Positions 1-9,077 are shown, counted from the first letter of the stretch. The stretch is 37,011 nucleotides of DNA from Hydrogenophaga intermedia (GCF_023715105.1 NZ_JAMBNO010000029.1:1-37011); one strand, 5' to 3'. Numbers and translations are program-made. The notes: generated by a model not told the origin, from the sequence alone.

Positions 1-2
1 GC

Positions 3-104
3 CTGTGCCAAGCCGCAGCCCTATCGCCCAACTGGCCTCGCATGCTGCGCAACCTCGCCGTCAACGCAATCAGAGAGCCGGCACCACGACTGACCGCTGG
101 CTGA
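3..104 (+). CDS. 3' end of an unidentified gene, cut by the window edge
   Basis: An open frame enters from the left edge and stops at a TGA at 102-104, giving about 33 residues that end in LRNLAVNAIREPAPRLTAG. I cannot assign a family. It ends 24 bases before the eptA start. It may be the tail of an upstream gene or a chance frame. Confidence 0.25.
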   Translation: MCQAAALSPNWPRMLRNLAVNAIREPAPRLTAG

Positions 105-128
105 AAACGAATATTTCAGGGCCGACTC

Positions 129-1775
129 ATGCGCTTTGCCCCCTCAGATCACAACAACAATTGGCATCCTTTGAGCCATGAAGCATTTCTGGCGCTATGG
201 ATCACGACCGTGGGGAACTTACCGCTGTGGCGCGCGGTGCTCTCGACGCCAGACACCCAGCAACCTGGTGGTCTGCACGTTATCGGCGCCTTGGGAACGA
301 TATTGACGTCCGCTATGGTGATCGTGCTATGGCTTTTTATGTGGGGACCTTGGCGTCGCGTGCTTGGTGTCCTCCTGTTGATCCTGTCGGCCACTGCCAG
401 CTACTTCATGGTCGCATACGGCGTCGTGGTTGATCCCACCATGGTTGCCAACGTCTTTCATACTGATCTGCTTGAGGCTCAGGGGTTGATGAGCTGGAGC
501 TTGGTGTTCGCGCTGCTCTTCGGCGCTTTTCTGCCGTCAATATGGTGGTGGCGAGCACCGATAAGACCTGTAGCGCCTTGGCGTCATCTATGGCAACGTT
601 GTATCGCTGTGCTCATTGGGTCAATCGTGCTCGCGACAGCACTTTTTCTTGGATTTCAAGGTATCTCCGCCTTGATGCGAAATCACAAATCTATTCGCTA
701 CATGATCAATCCATTCAATAGCGTTTATGGCATCGTTGTTCAGGGCTTCGGAGAAACAGCCAAGGCTGTGCAGCCGCTGCGACCTGTTGGCCTTGACGCA
801 AAGAGCGAGATAGGCACTTTCAACGGGAGTGGATCGCCGCTGGTGGTCCTGGTGGTGGGTGAGACGGTCCGCGCTGCCAACTTTGGGCTCAACGGATATG
901 GACGTCAAACCACGCCTCGCTTGGAGGCTCTTCGCGACGAGGGTGATCTGATCTATTTTTCATCTGTTGAGTCGTGCGGCACAAGCACACAGGTGTCTGT
1001 GCCTTGCATGTTTTCCCGCCTGGGTCGCTCCGGTCTCGCAAAGCAACCCGAAGAAAGCCTGATGGACTTGGTTCAACGCGCTGGTCTGGGCGTTTACTGG
1101 CTGGACAACCAGGCTGGCTGTAAAGGGGTCTGCGATCGTGTCCCCAACGCCTTCGTCAGTTCGTTGGTACCTCCTGAAGCATGCCGTGGAAGTGAATGCC
1201 CCGACGCTACATTTCTGCAGGCACTTCCCAAGGCCGCTGCTGCCATCGATTCGATTCGAGATGCGCGGGGCTCACTTCTGGTGATGCACCAAATGGGCAA
1301 CCATGGCCCGTCGTATTTCCTTCGTTCAGATCCGGCTCGAAAGACTTTTCTTCCAGAGTGTGAAACGAACGCGCTAGCCAGTTGTGATCCGCAGACGATC
1401 GTCAATGCCTATGACAACGCAATCAAAGAGACCGATGAACTCCTCGCCAGCACGGTGACATGGCTTAAGCGACAGGAGAGGCCGGTTGCCCTGTTCTACG
1501 TGTCAGATCACGGCGAGTCTTTGGGTGAGAAGGGTATCTACCTGCACGGCATGCCTTGGTCGCTGGCGCCGGACGTGCAAAAACGGGTGCCCATGCTCTT
1601 GTGGACTTCCCCGGGCATGCGGAAGTTTCTTGACGTCCAGATGTCATGCTTGAAATCACTTGGTGCAAAGCCTTGGAGCCACGACAACGTCTTTCACACC
1701 ATCAGCGGTCTTCTCCGGTTAAGCAGCAGCGATATCAATCCAGCCAAGGACATACTTGCATCTTGCAGGAATTGA
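129..1775 (+). CDS. eptA: Lipid A phosphoethanolamine transferase (EptA family)
   Basis: This 548-residue inner-membrane enzyme should move phosphoethanolamine from phosphatidylethanolamine to lipid A, releasing diacylglycerol and lowering negative surface charge (polymyxin resistance). Hydrophobic segments occur in the first 180 residues (about 18-35, 52-72, 76-100, 122-140, 157-178), followed by a periplasmic alkaline-phosphatase-fold domain. Visible active-site elements are GETVRAANFGLNGYGR with metal ligand E245, ESCGTSTQVSVPC with nucleophile T285, NHGPSY, and VSDHGESLGE with D460/H461. Several cysteines in the soluble domain fit the family's disulfides. Length is normal. The dgkA gene downstream recycles the diacylglycerol by-product, and a PmrA/PmrB-like pair lies 3 kb away. 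I see no PmrA box in the short upstream region, so promoter control is unknown. Confidence 0.93.
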   Translation: MRFAPSDHNNNWHPLSHEAFLALWITTVGNLPLWRAVLSTPDTQQPGGLHVIGALGTILTSAMVIVLWLFMWGPWRRVLGVLLLILSATASYFMVAYGVVVDPTMVANVFHTDLLEAQGLMSWSLVFALLFGAFLPSIWWWRAPIRPVAPWRHLWQRCIAVLIGSIVLATALFLGFQGISALMRNHKSIRYMINPFNSVYGIVVQGFGETAKAVQPLRPVGLDAKSEIGTFNGSGSPLVVLVVGETVRAANFGLNGYGRQTTPRLEALRDEGDLIYFSSVESCGTSTQVSVPCMFSRLGRSGLAKQPEESLMDLVQRAGLGVYWLDNQAGCKGVCDRVPNAFVSSLVPPEACRGSECPDATFLQALPKAAAAIDSIRDARGSLLVMHQMGNHGPSYFLRSDPARKTFLPECETNALASCDPQTIVNAYDNAIKETDELLASTVTWLKRQERPVALFYVSDHGESLGEKGIYLHGMPWSLAPDVQKRVPMLLWTSPGMRKFLDVQMSCLKSLGAKPWSHDNVFHTISGLLRLSSSDINPAKDILASCRN

Positions 1776-1901
1776 GTGTCCCTGTCGTTTCCATATCCAT
1801 CTTCCACCTACTCACTTCCTCCTGGCCATGTGCTCAGGTGCTGCCAAAAGCTGCGCTCAACCTATCCAGCCACGCAGTCATCGAGCACCAGAAGTAATGC
1901 G

Positions 1902-2306
1902 ATGTCCAGAAACCTCATGATGCCAAATGACAATCAACACCTGACTAAACGACGCGGACTTGAACGCGTTTGGCATACAGCACTGCACTCTCACGCCGGC
2001 CTTCGGTCGGCATGGCGCGAGGCAGCATTCCGACAAGAGGTCATCTTGTCGGCCGTCATGATTCCTTTGGCTTGCTGGCTAGGCAAAACTTGGGTGGAGT
2101 CGGCAATGTTGATCGCGGCTTGCGTCGCTGTACTTGTGGTCGAGGTTCTCAACACCGGTCTGGAGGTGATCGTTGATCGAATCGGTCTCGAATGGAACGA
2201 GCTTTCTAAGCGAGCGAAGGATTTGGGCAGTGCTGCAGTTTTTCTGAGCTTGACTTTGTGTGCCAGTCTTTGGATGACCGCATTTTGGCGGTTCTTCAAC
2301 GCATGA
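1902..2306 (+). CDS. dgkA: Diacylglycerol kinase
   Basis: A 134-residue (from the ATG at 1902) integral-membrane diacylglycerol kinase that phosphorylates diacylglycerol to phosphatidic acid. Family landmarks: GLRSAWREAAFRQE in the N-terminal surface helix, VEVLNTGLEVIVDRIG (catalytic Glu and the conserved N-T-x-x-E segment), and ELSKRAKDLGSAAV at the third helix. Three transmembrane helices are visible. The frame is open upstream to 1776, but that stretch is low-complexity and unlike DgkA, so 1902 is preferred; the ATG at 1917 is also possible. It probably recycles the diacylglycerol made by EptA and perhaps by the LtaS-like protein encoded convergently. No clear terminator is visible between the two convergent stop codons. 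Confidence 0.92.
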   Translation: MSRNLMMPNDNQHLTKRRGLERVWHTALHSHAGLRSAWREAAFRQEVILSAVMIPLACWLGKTWVESAMLIAACVAVLVVEVLNTGLEVIVDRIGLEWNELSKRAKDLGSAAVFLSLTLCASLWMTAFWRFFNA

Positions 2307-2376
2307 AAGGGTTTTACAGACTTGCATGGCCAGGGCGTTGATCCCACAAGTTACCTTGCGTATCCCAGCGTCGACT

Positions 2377-4326
2377 TTAGCGATGCCATTGCCTCTGGTA
2401 TGCCCATTGAGCGTAGCGGGCATGGGCCTGTGCCATCTCCACCAAACCCGGGTTGGGGGTCTTGTTATCTTGAAGAATTCCATCTGAGTACCGCATCACA
2501 CGCGGTGGTCTGTCGGGCTGCAGCACCGCGACATCGGTACCTTCCATGTAGGCTTGGATCTTGTCGAACTGCATGATGGCGCGTCCCGGTCGTGCGCGCT
2601 GCACAGGGTCGCTCAGATCGCGTCCGATCAGGGGATGCTCGCCGCTGACACCCATCAACGAAATCAGCGTGGGCGCCAGATCGATCTGGCTTGCGACGCT
2701 CTTGATACGATCCGGTGCGGTGATGGCCCCCCCCAGGATAAGGCCAGGGATGTGAAAGCGCTCGATCGGTATCACGGAAGGGCCGTAAACCCTCGAATTG
2801 TGATCTGCTACTACAAGGAACAATGTGTTGCTCCAGTAAGCTGAGCGCTTCGCTTTCTCGAAAAATTCTCCGAGTGCATGATCAGCATACTTCACGGCAT
2901 TGTTCACCGTCCCCTTGGGCTGCTCGTACAACTCGAACCCGCCTTCTGGGTACTCGAACGGCGAGTGATTTGACGAACTGAACACCAGTGCAAAGAAGGG
3001 TTTGTCGGCGGATTGCTTCAGAAAACGCCGATGTGCGACTTCAAAAAGGTCTCCATCAGAGGCACCCCAAGTGCCAATAAAGGCTTCGGGGGGCATATCC
3101 TTTTGCTCGATCACCTGATCGAACCCGTTACCCATGAAATAGCTGCGCATGTTATCGAAGTGCGATTCGCCACCATAGAAGAAGGTGGACTCGTATCCGT
3201 GCTTCTTAAGGAAACTCGCAAGGGTGAAGAAATCGCGTTGCGATTTCGCCAGCTTGACCGTACTTACCGCAGAAGTTGGCGGAAATCCCGCGACCACCGC
3301 CTCGATACCGCGCACAGATCGTGTGCCGGTCGAATACAGGTTGTCGAACCAGATCCCCTCATTGGCCAACCGATCAAGGTTGGGCGTCAATGGCAAGCCG
3401 CCAAGGCGGCCGACAAACTCCGCACCCAGGCTTTCCTCAAGTACGATCACGAGATTGAGTGGGCGAGCACGGGGATGGCGGCTGATCTGCTGGTGACGCA
3501 TGGGCGAAGCTCCCTTCACAAAGGCCTCTGGTGGCACGCCGCTTTCTCGCCTGACAATGTCGATCACGCGATCGTGCTGCATTTCTGCGTAAGTGATGCC
3601 GCCTTCCTCGCTCTTGCGCGATTGGTACAGCGCGTACATCACGGTGTAGAGCGAACTCAATGGCATCTCGTTGACCAAGTGATCTGTGGTTACAGCCACA
3701 GTGGCCGGATTCGCCGCTCGATGGCCCATTGCGCCTCGCGCCCCCAACGCTAGAGTGGCCAAGAGCAACAGTGACAACGGCGCCGCCTGCCAGATGTTGA
3801 GTTTTCCACGGCCTCGAGCCGGCAGGCGGCTGAGCCGCGCGTAGCCCCAGACCAGCAAGGGCAATCCCACCGTGGCAGCCAGAAGGTGCGCACTGTAGTC
3901 TTTGACCAAGGTTCCTCCCACCTCCTTGGCATAACCGAGGTACTCCACAAAGAGGTAGTTGGGTCGGCTGTCGAACTGGGCGACGAACGCCGGCGTGGAC
4001 ATTTCCATAAAACTCACGGCCAGCAGCATGAAGCCGCCATACCAGCGCAGAGCGCTTGTCCAGAAACGCTGTGTCGGGTGCGACAAGGCCATCAAGGGCG
4101 TGAGAGCTGCTGGAAATACCCAGATCATCCCCATGACGACGGCGTCGAAGCGAAAGCCTTGAAGCCAGACGTGCGACCAAGCATCGGCCTGGGTGATGCG
4201 ATCGGCCTGCCACCATGCCATTACGATACGTGACAACCACAGCACCGCAAGCATGCTGACCATTGGAACGAGAAGTGGTCGAAGCGCTTGAGCGGTCCCG
4301 CGCAGGGTGCGGTTCAGTGCGTGCAT
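2377..4326 (-). CDS. LTA synthase family protein (membrane sulfatase / phosphoglycerol-transferase type)
   Basis: A 649-residue membrane protein with about five hydrophobic segments in residues 12-205 and a C-terminal alkaline-phosphatase/sulfatase-fold domain from about residue 290. Motifs seen: LNLVIVLEESLGAE (metal-binding Glu near 297-298), TPNLDRLANEG, STGTRSVRGIEAV with the probable nucleophile T335, SSSNHSPFEYP, and VVADHNSRVYG. In Gram-positives LtaS polymerises glycerol phosphate from phosphatidylglycerol. Proteobacterial homologues of this length resemble OpgB-type phosphoglycerol transferases, so transfer of glycerol phosphate to a periplasmic acceptor is a reasonable inference, but the substrate is not shown. 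It is transcribed divergently from the response regulator, across the PmrA-like box, and so may share its control. Confidence 0.85.
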   Translation of the reverse strand: MHALNRTLRGTAQALRPLLVPMVSMLAVLWLSRIVMAWWQADRITQADAWSHVWLQGFRFDAVVMGMIWVFPAALTPLMALSHPTQRFWTSALRWYGGFMLLAVSFMEMSTPAFVAQFDSRPNYLFVEYLGYAKEVGGTLVKDYSAHLLAATVGLPLLVWGYARLSRLPARGRGKLNIWQAAPLSLLLLATLALGARGAMGHRAANPATVAVTTDHLVNEMPLSSLYTVMYALYQSRKSEEGGITYAEMQHDRVIDIVRRESGVPPEAFVKGASPMRHQQISRHPRARPLNLVIVLEESLGAEFVGRLGGLPLTPNLDRLANEGIWFDNLYSTGTRSVRGIEAVVAGFPPTSAVSTVKLAKSQRDFFTLASFLKKHGYESTFFYGGESHFDNMRSYFMGNGFDQVIEQKDMPPEAFIGTWGASDGDLFEVAHRRFLKQSADKPFFALVFSSSNHSPFEYPEGGFELYEQPKGTVNNAVKYADHALGEFFEKAKRSAYWSNTLFLVVADHNSRVYGPSVIPIERFHIPGLILGGAITAPDRIKSVASQIDLAPTLISLMGVSGEHPLIGRDLSDPVQRARPGRAIMQFDKIQAYMEGTDVAVLQPDRPPRVMRYSDGILQDNKTPNPGLVEMAQAHARYAQWAYQRQWHR

Positions 4327-4350
4327 GGCAGCGCACTGTGCAGAGTTCAG

Positions 4351-4393
4351 ATTAAATTAACCTTAAGCATGCGCTAAGGTGAACGCGCATAAT
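4351..4393 (+). promoter_or_regulatory. PmrA-type box and -10 in the divergent promoter region
   Basis: ATTAAA (4351-4356), five bases, then CTTAAG (4362-4367) matches the PmrA direct repeat HTTAAD-N5-HTTAAD exactly. A -10-like CATAAT lies at 4388-4393, 20 bases past the second half-site, so the box covers the -35 position of the regulator gene. The same box sits about 25 bases upstream of the sulfatase start on the other strand. Autoregulation of the pair is the simplest reading. Confidence 0.7.
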
Positions 4394-4428
4394 CACAAGA
4401 GTGTGCTTCTGATATCCGATTCTTGAGA

Positions 4429-5151
4429 ATGCGTGCACTCGTAGTGGAGGACGATCCTGGTACCGCTGCCGGCCTGCTGGCCTCGTTGTGGCAGGTGGGG
4501 TATGCGGTCGATGTCTGCGGCACGCGCGACGCGGCATGGCACGCGCTTCGTCTAGAGCCATTCGATGTGGTACTGCTCGATCTTGGGCTGCCTGATGGAG
4601 AGGGCCTGGATTTGCTTGCACGTTTGAGACGGCAGCCTGATTCCGAGCCAGCCCGCGCCCCTCTGCCGGATAGAAATTTGCCTGTGTTGATCATGACTGC
4701 TCGGGATGGCGTGAGTGATCGCATTGATGGCCTTGACAGTGGTGCGGACGACTACATCATCAAGCCCTTCGACGTCAACGAACTGCTTGCCAGACTCAGG
4801 GCCATGTTGCGCCGAGCGCGAGGACGCGCCAGCCCGCTGATCGAGTGTGGAGCATTGGTAATCGACCCGGCGACGCGTACCGTGAGGCGATCGGGTCAGG
4901 TAGTTTCCCTGGGCGGCAAGGAGTTCGCTTTGTTGCTCGCGCTGCTGCAGGCGCGACCCCAAGTCTTGTCCAGATCAAGGCTGGAGGCAGCGCTCTATGG
5001 CTTTGGGGAAGGGCTGGAGAGTAACGCCATCGAGGTCCATATTCATCACCTGCGCCGAAAACTGGGCGAATCGTTGATCAAGACCGTGCGCGGCGTTGGC
5101 TACTTTGTGCCACAAGACGCCTCCGTGTCCGACGACAAGGTATCCGGTTGA
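4429..5151 (+). CDS. OmpR-family response regulator, PmrA/QseB-like
   Basis: A 240-residue transcription regulator. The receiver domain (about 1-125) carries the acidic pocket VVEDD, phospho-acceptor D51 in VVLLDLGLPDGEG, the conserved Thr in IMTARDG, and the Lys of IIKPFDVNELLARL. The C-terminal winged-helix DNA-binding domain (about 140-232) ends with SNAIEVHIHHLRRKLG and IKTVRGVGYFVP. The ATG at 4429 gives the canonical MRALVVEDD start; a TTG two codons upstream is in frame. Its stop overlaps the kinase start (TTGA), so the two are translationally coupled. The upstream box and nearby eptA suggest control of lipid A modification. It contains a roughly 10-residue insertion rich in Pro/Arg between beta-3 and beta-4, which is slightly unusual. 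Confidence 0.93.
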   Translation: MRALVVEDDPGTAAGLLASLWQVGYAVDVCGTRDAAWHALRLEPFDVVLLDLGLPDGEGLDLLARLRRQPDSEPARAPLPDRNLPVLIMTARDGVSDRIDGLDSGADDYIIKPFDVNELLARLRAMLRRARGRASPLIECGALVIDPATRTVRRSGQVVSLGGKEFALLLALLQARPQVLSRSRLEAALYGFGEGLESNAIEVHIHHLRRKLGESLIKTVRGVGYFVPQDASVSDDKVSG

Positions 5152-6500
5152 GCGACAAGGTCCAAGTGTCAAAGGTGCGTACGCTGCGCAGCTACCTACT
5201 GGCCTGGGCTTTGGGCGTTCTTGTGGCCGTCTGGTTAACTCTCATCGCATTCACCTGGTCCACCGCCTTTCGGGAAGCGCGTCAGTTCGGCGATGGGCAA
5301 ATGGTCTCTGTGGCCAAACTCTGGTTGACCGCCACGCTAGACCATCTGGAACCGCACGCAGCCACCGATGCGCCCGCGCTGCAGCACGAGTATCTGCAGG
5401 ATATGGCGGTCGTTGCCTGGGTGAATGGACGTCTTGTCACTGATACCCATGATTTGGCGAAGAGCCTGCAGCAATCAACGCTCCCCGGAGATGGGTTTGC
5501 AACGCTGCGGCTCGACCGCAAAGGATCCGTCGACGATTGGCGTTCCTTTTCTATCCAAGTCCAGCAAGACCGGCAGCACACGCGGAGGGTACTCGTGCTT
5601 GTGGATCTCAAACGACGGTTTGAGCTAGGCAAGGACATTGCTGAACACATTGCCGAGTCGGCTCTGCTGGTGTTGCCGCTAGTTGCACTCTTGCTGCGGT
5701 GGGCGATACGCAGAGGGCTGCGGCCACTTGATCAGCTCTCCAGCGAAGTGGCAGCTCTGGACGGATTCGCTGGTCAACGGCTGGATACGCACCAGCGCTA
5801 TCGGGAGTTCTACAGCACAGTGGCAGCGATCAACGCACTGGTCGACACATTGCAGGCACGTGCGCAGCGGGAACGCGAGTTCGCGTCTGATGTGGCCCAC
5901 GAGCTCAGAACCCCACTGGCTGCCTTGACGTTGCAAGCTGCTGCGGCGCGAAATGAGCCCACAACCGAACGGCTGGTGCAACTTGAGCAGGAAGCTCTGC
6001 GCGCAGGCCGTATTCTTTTCCAGTTGCTGGAGCTGGCCCGGGCGCAGCGCGGGACCGTTGTGGGGGCGGGATCGCAAGGAATGGAAACGGTTGTGCTGGG
6101 CGAACTGGCTGAAAAACTGATTGCCTCGCATGCGCCAGCCGCTCACGAAAGCGGCCATGAACTCTCTTTGCAAGCACCGATCGAACCGGTGGTCTTGAAC
6201 GTTCAACCGCTGTTGCTGGAGTTGGCACTGCGCAACCTGCTTGACAATGCCTTGCGCCACACACCTCAGGGATCGCAGGTGGTCGTCACCGTGTGGCAAA
6301 CCACCGACGAAAGGGGTGTTTCGGTGAGCGACGACGGCAAGCGTCTTCACACGGCGCATCACAAGGCCGAAAGCGGTGGACTTGGCCTGGGGTTGCGCTT
6401 GGTAGAGCGCTTGGCCGAGCAAATGGGCGCCAAGCTCGAGTCCGATCGAGGCGCCCCGCCCATGAGCACAAGGTTTTGCCTCCGATGGAAAGCATCCTAA
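5148..6500 (+). CDS. Sensor histidine kinase, PmrB/QseC-like
   Basis: A 450-residue two-component sensor. TM1 spans about 14-38 and TM2 about 166-184, enclosing a periplasmic sensor region of about 125 residues. A HAMP-like linker follows (RRGLRPLDQLSSEVAAL). The dimerisation H-box FASDVAHELRTPLAAL has phospho-acceptor H251. The ATPase domain has the N box NLLDNALRHTPQGS and the G2 box GGLGLGLRLVE. The G1 box reads VSDDGKR instead of the usual DxGPG, a mild deviation. The start is a TTG overlapping the regulator stop, with AAGG upstream; a GTG at 5166 is the alternative. The C-terminus (STRFCLRWK) looks native, so the IS66 remnant beginning 18 bases later did not truncate it. Confidence 0.92.
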   Translation: MSDKVQVSKVRTLRSYLLAWALGVLVAVWLTLIAFTWSTAFREARQFGDGQMVSVAKLWLTATLDHLEPHAATDAPALQHEYLQDMAVVAWVNGRLVTDTHDLAKSLQQSTLPGDGFATLRLDRKGSVDDWRSFSIQVQQDRQHTRRVLVLVDLKRRFELGKDIAEHIAESALLVLPLVALLLRWAIRRGLRPLDQLSSEVAALDGFAGQRLDTHQRYREFYSTVAAINALVDTLQARAQREREFASDVAHELRTPLAALTLQAAAARNEPTTERLVQLEQEALRAGRILFQLLELARAQRGTVVGAGSQGMETVVLGELAEKLIASHAPAAHESGHELSLQAPIEPVVLNVQPLLLELALRNLLDNALRHTPQGSQVVVTVWQTTDERGVSVSDDGKRLHTAHHKAESGGLGLGLRLVERLAEQMGAKLESDRGAPPMSTRFCLRWKAS

Positions 6501-6516
6501 GAGCGCGAGACGTCAT

Positions 6517-7137
6517 TTGACTAGCTACAAGGCCCTATTCGCCAACGGCGTCACCGAGGTGGGCTGCCTGGCCCACGCGCTGCGCAAGTTATTCGACCTG
6601 CACGCGGCCAACCAGAGCCAGATCGCCGCGGCAGCGCTGCAGCAGTTCGCGCAGATCTACGAGATCGAGCGCGAGGTCAAGGAATTCAACGCCGAGCAGC
6701 GCCTGGCAATCCGCCAGGACAAGACCCGTCCGATCCTTGACGCCCTGCACGCGTGGATGGCGTTGCAGCGGCGCAAAGTGCCCGACGGCTCGGCAACGGC
6801 CAAGGCGCTGGACTACAGCCTCAAACGCTGGGCCGCGCTCGTGCGCTTCGCAGGCGACGGGCAACTGCCAGTCGACAACAACTGGATCGAGAACCAGATC
6901 CGACCGATCGCCATCGGGCGCAACAACTGGCTGTTCGCTGGCAGCTTGCGCGCCGGCCAACGCGCTGCGGCCGTCATGAGCCTGATCCAGTCGGCGCGCA
7001 TGAACGGGCACGACCCTTACGCCTACCTGCGCGATGTGATGACACGCCTGCCGCTGCAGCGGGCCAGCCAGATCGGCGAACTGCTGCCGCATCGCTGGCA
7101 GAGTACCCCGCCTGAGGCTGCGACACTGGCGGCATGA
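6517..7137 (+). pseudogene. IS66 transposase (TnpC), C-terminal fragment
   Basis: About 206 residues match the C-terminal part of IS66 transposases: TSYKALFANGVTEVGCLAHA, then RRKVPDGSATAKALDYSLKRW, LPVDNNWIENQIRPIAIGRNNW (the conserved DDE-domain Glu region, NWIEN), and a C-terminal tail with LLPHRW. Full-length proteins are about 500 residues, so roughly the first 300, including the catalytic aspartates, are lost. Natural coding begins at ACTAGCTAC near 6519; the ATG-like start is an accident of the junction. The stop overlaps the ATG of the passenger gene. Confidence 0.88.
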
Positions 7138-7756
7138 GCACCAAGTTCCAGCGCGTCCAGGCCCACACCGTCTACCAACTGCGCATCGAGCTGCAGCACA
7201 TCGAGCCGCTGATCTGGCGGCGCATCCTCGTGCCCGAGACGCTCAAGCTCTCCAAACTCGATCGGATCGTGCAAGCCGCCATGGGCTGGACCAACAGCCA
7301 CCTGCACGACTGGCGCATCGGGCAGCAGCGCTACGGCGTTCCCGACGAGGATTGGGTCGGCAGCAACCAGATGCTCGATGAGCGCAAGTTCACCATCGGC
7401 CAGGTGCTGGGCGAGCAGGTCAGGGCCTTCGACTACAGCTACGACTTCGGCGATGGCTGGGATCACCGGATCACGGTGGAGGAACGTCTGCCGGTTCAAG
7501 CCGGGCGCAACGACTGGCCGATGTGCCTGGCCGGCGAGAACGCCTGCCCGCCCGAAGATGTGGGCGGACCACCGGGCTACATGGAGTTCCTGCAGGCCAT
7601 GCGCGAACCGAAGCACGAGCAGCATGCCGACTACTGGCGCTGGTGGGGCGGACCGTTCGACCCACAAGCCTTCAGCATCAACGCGGCCAACATGGCGATC
7701 CGCAAGCTGCGCTGAAGTCAGACCATCGCGTCAAGCTGGGTTGGCTGGACGCTTAC
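6519..7756 (+). mobile_element. IS66-family element, 5'-truncated, right end preserved
   Basis: The remnant starts abruptly inside the transposase frame just after the kinase gene and ends at GGACGCTTAC (7747-7756), the complement of the IS66-type terminal sequence GTAAGCGTCC. It holds the last third of the TnpC-type transposase and one passenger gene. The left end, the accessory tnpA/tnpB genes and the first two thirds of tnpC are missing, so it cannot transpose by itself. Confidence 0.82.
7134..7715 (+). CDS. Plasmid pRiA4b ORF-3 family protein (IS passenger)
   Basis: A 193-residue protein of the pRiA4b ORF-3 / IS1096 TnpR-like family. Landmarks are YQLRIELQHIEPLIWRRI, the tryptophan-rich WTNSHLHDWRIG, FDYSYDFGDGWDHRITVE, and CLAGENACPPEDVGGPPGY. 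Members are often carried beside IS66 transposases; their biochemical role is not established. The ATG overlaps the transposase stop (ATGA), so the two are coupled. The gene is intact and ends 31 bases before the IS right end. Confidence 0.85.
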   Translation: MSTKFQRVQAHTVYQLRIELQHIEPLIWRRILVPETLKLSKLDRIVQAAMGWTNSHLHDWRIGQQRYGVPDEDWVGSNQMLDERKFTIGQVLGEQVRAFDYSYDFGDGWDHRITVEERLPVQAGRNDWPMCLAGENACPPEDVGGPPGYMEFLQAMREPKHEQHADYWRWWGGPFDPQAFSINAANMAIRKLR

Positions 7757-7832
7757 AACAGTTCAGACACCTGCTGAGGTGGATTGCCAGGAGCGGCAGA
7801 AAAAATGAGCGCCAGCCTGCCTCCGATGCGTC

Positions 7833-8948
7833 TCAAACCATCTTTGTTGAAGGGTGTGCGCTGGCACCGTCCTCGGCGGCCGGACTGACGTCGAAGAGCG
7901 CGCGGGCGTGAAAGAGTAAGGCGTCGCGAACCCGTGCGTACGCGAGCACACTGCCCGCGCTGCGGTGACCCGTCATGGCCATGGTCTCGGAGAGCGGCAG
8001 CTGATGCGCCATGGCCTCGGTGACGAAGCCCGAGCGAAGGGAGTGTGCCGAGAAGGCACCATCCAAGCCCGCCAAGATGCAGCGCATGTTGACGATATCG
8101 CGCACCGCGGGCGCCGAGAGCGCCGCGCCAAGCTTGCCGCCTTTGAGCACGCGGCGGAAGAGGGCGCCTTCTCGAATGTGACTCGCCTCCAGCCACGCCT
8201 GCAAGGCCTCCCCTGCGGCGCCGGCCACCGGCTTGTGGTTCTCGGGCCGATCAGCGCCGCTCTGGTTCGTTTTGGAATGCGCGAGCTCGTAGGAAAACTC
8301 CCCCGGCCCAATCTTCTTCAAGAACTTCATGTCGGCTGCCGCCACCTCTGAACGACGCCGCCCGCCGCTGGCCCACGCGAAAAGGAGGAGGGCGCGGTCG
8401 CGTTTGCCCCGCAGCGAATCATCGCAGGTGGCCAGCAGCAACTTCAGCGGATCCTTGGTCAGCGCGTCCTTCTTTTGCGGCAGCTCGCCACGCTTGGCGT
8501 AGGCCTTGCGCGTGCGCGAAAGCAGCTCGCGCACCTTGGGGTCGCGGCAGGGGTTTTTCAGCTCCTTGACCTGGTGGGCCTTGGAGAGCACCGCGACGCG
8601 GTGCACGAGCGTATTGTTGGCCAGGGGCCCGAGTTTTCCCTTGAAGCCGCTGCTGACAAGCGCCTGGTCGATCTCGAGCGGCAGCTCGTGCACCAGGCCT
8701 TTGGGGGTCGTGCGCTGCGCGTGATCGACGATGAACTGCAGCACGCAGGCCGCGGGCAGCGGCAGTGCGATGGGCTCACCGTAGCGCATCGCGTACCAGG
8801 CGGCCCAGTAGCGCAGCGCGCCCTGATAACTGCGCTGGGTGTTGGCGGACTCGCCCTCGCGCAGCAGCTCCGCGACGGCTTGCTCGGCCACGGCGCTCAG
8901 CTCATGCGGCGCCAGGGCGGGGGTCTTGAGGAGGGTGGGCAGCGGCAT
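7833..8948 (-). CDS. Tyrosine recombinase / site-specific integrase
   Basis: A 371-residue tyrosine recombinase. An N-terminal SAM-like core-binding domain spans about 20-150 (NTQRSYQGALRYWAAWY). The catalytic domain shows SGGRRRSEV (Arg near 198), AHSKTN (Lys), AHSLRSG (H302, R305), TGHRSAGSVLAYAR (H328, nucleophile Y337), so all catalytic residues are present. It is divergent from the kfrA-like gene across a 129-bp region with a palindromic operator. I have seen this recombinase/KfrA arrangement in mobile islands. Nothing links it to the two proviruses, which sit 5 kb away behind other genes. Its own attachment sites are not visible here. Confidence 0.9.
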   Translation of the reverse strand: MPLPTLLKTPALAPHELSAVAEQAVAELLREGESANTQRSYQGALRYWAAWYAMRYGEPIALPLPAACVLQFIVDHAQRTTPKGLVHELPLEIDQALVSSGFKGKLGPLANNTLVHRVAVLSKAHQVKELKNPCRDPKVRELLSRTRKAYAKRGELPQKKDALTKDPLKLLLATCDDSLRGKRDRALLLFAWASGGRRRSEVAAADMKFLKKIGPGEFSYELAHSKTNQSGADRPENHKPVAGAAGEALQAWLEASHIREGALFRRVLKGGKLGAALSAPAVRDIVNMRCILAGLDGAFSAHSLRSGFVTEAMAHQLPLSETMAMTGHRSAGSVLAYARVRDALLFHARALFDVSPAAEDGASAHPSTKMV

Positions 8949-9022
8949 GTTGTGCTCAGGTCGGTTTAGTGAGATATTTGATATGTACTACGTGTTAAAT
9001 CGTACAAATCAAGCCGATAAGT

Positions 9023-9045
9023 CACGATAACATTCTTTTATCGTG
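9023..9045. promoter_or_regulatory. Inverted-repeat operator between integrase and kfrA-like gene
   Basis: CACGATAA (9023-9030) and TTATCGTG (9038-9045) form a perfect 8-bp inverted repeat with a 7-base spacer in the AT-rich region between the divergent genes, 33 bases upstream of the kfrA-like ATG. KfrA proteins repress their own promoters through such palindromes, so autorepression and possibly repression of the integrase is likely. Confidence 0.6.
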
Positions 9046-9077
9046 GGTAATTTAAACCCTGGGGCAGGGCGATACAA

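Noticed and set aside
7833..8948. The tyrosine integrase as integrase of the proviruses
   Set aside because: It is 5 kb outside the left attachment core, separated by the KfrA-like and AAA/protease genes, and attachment sites fit Xer recombination without it.
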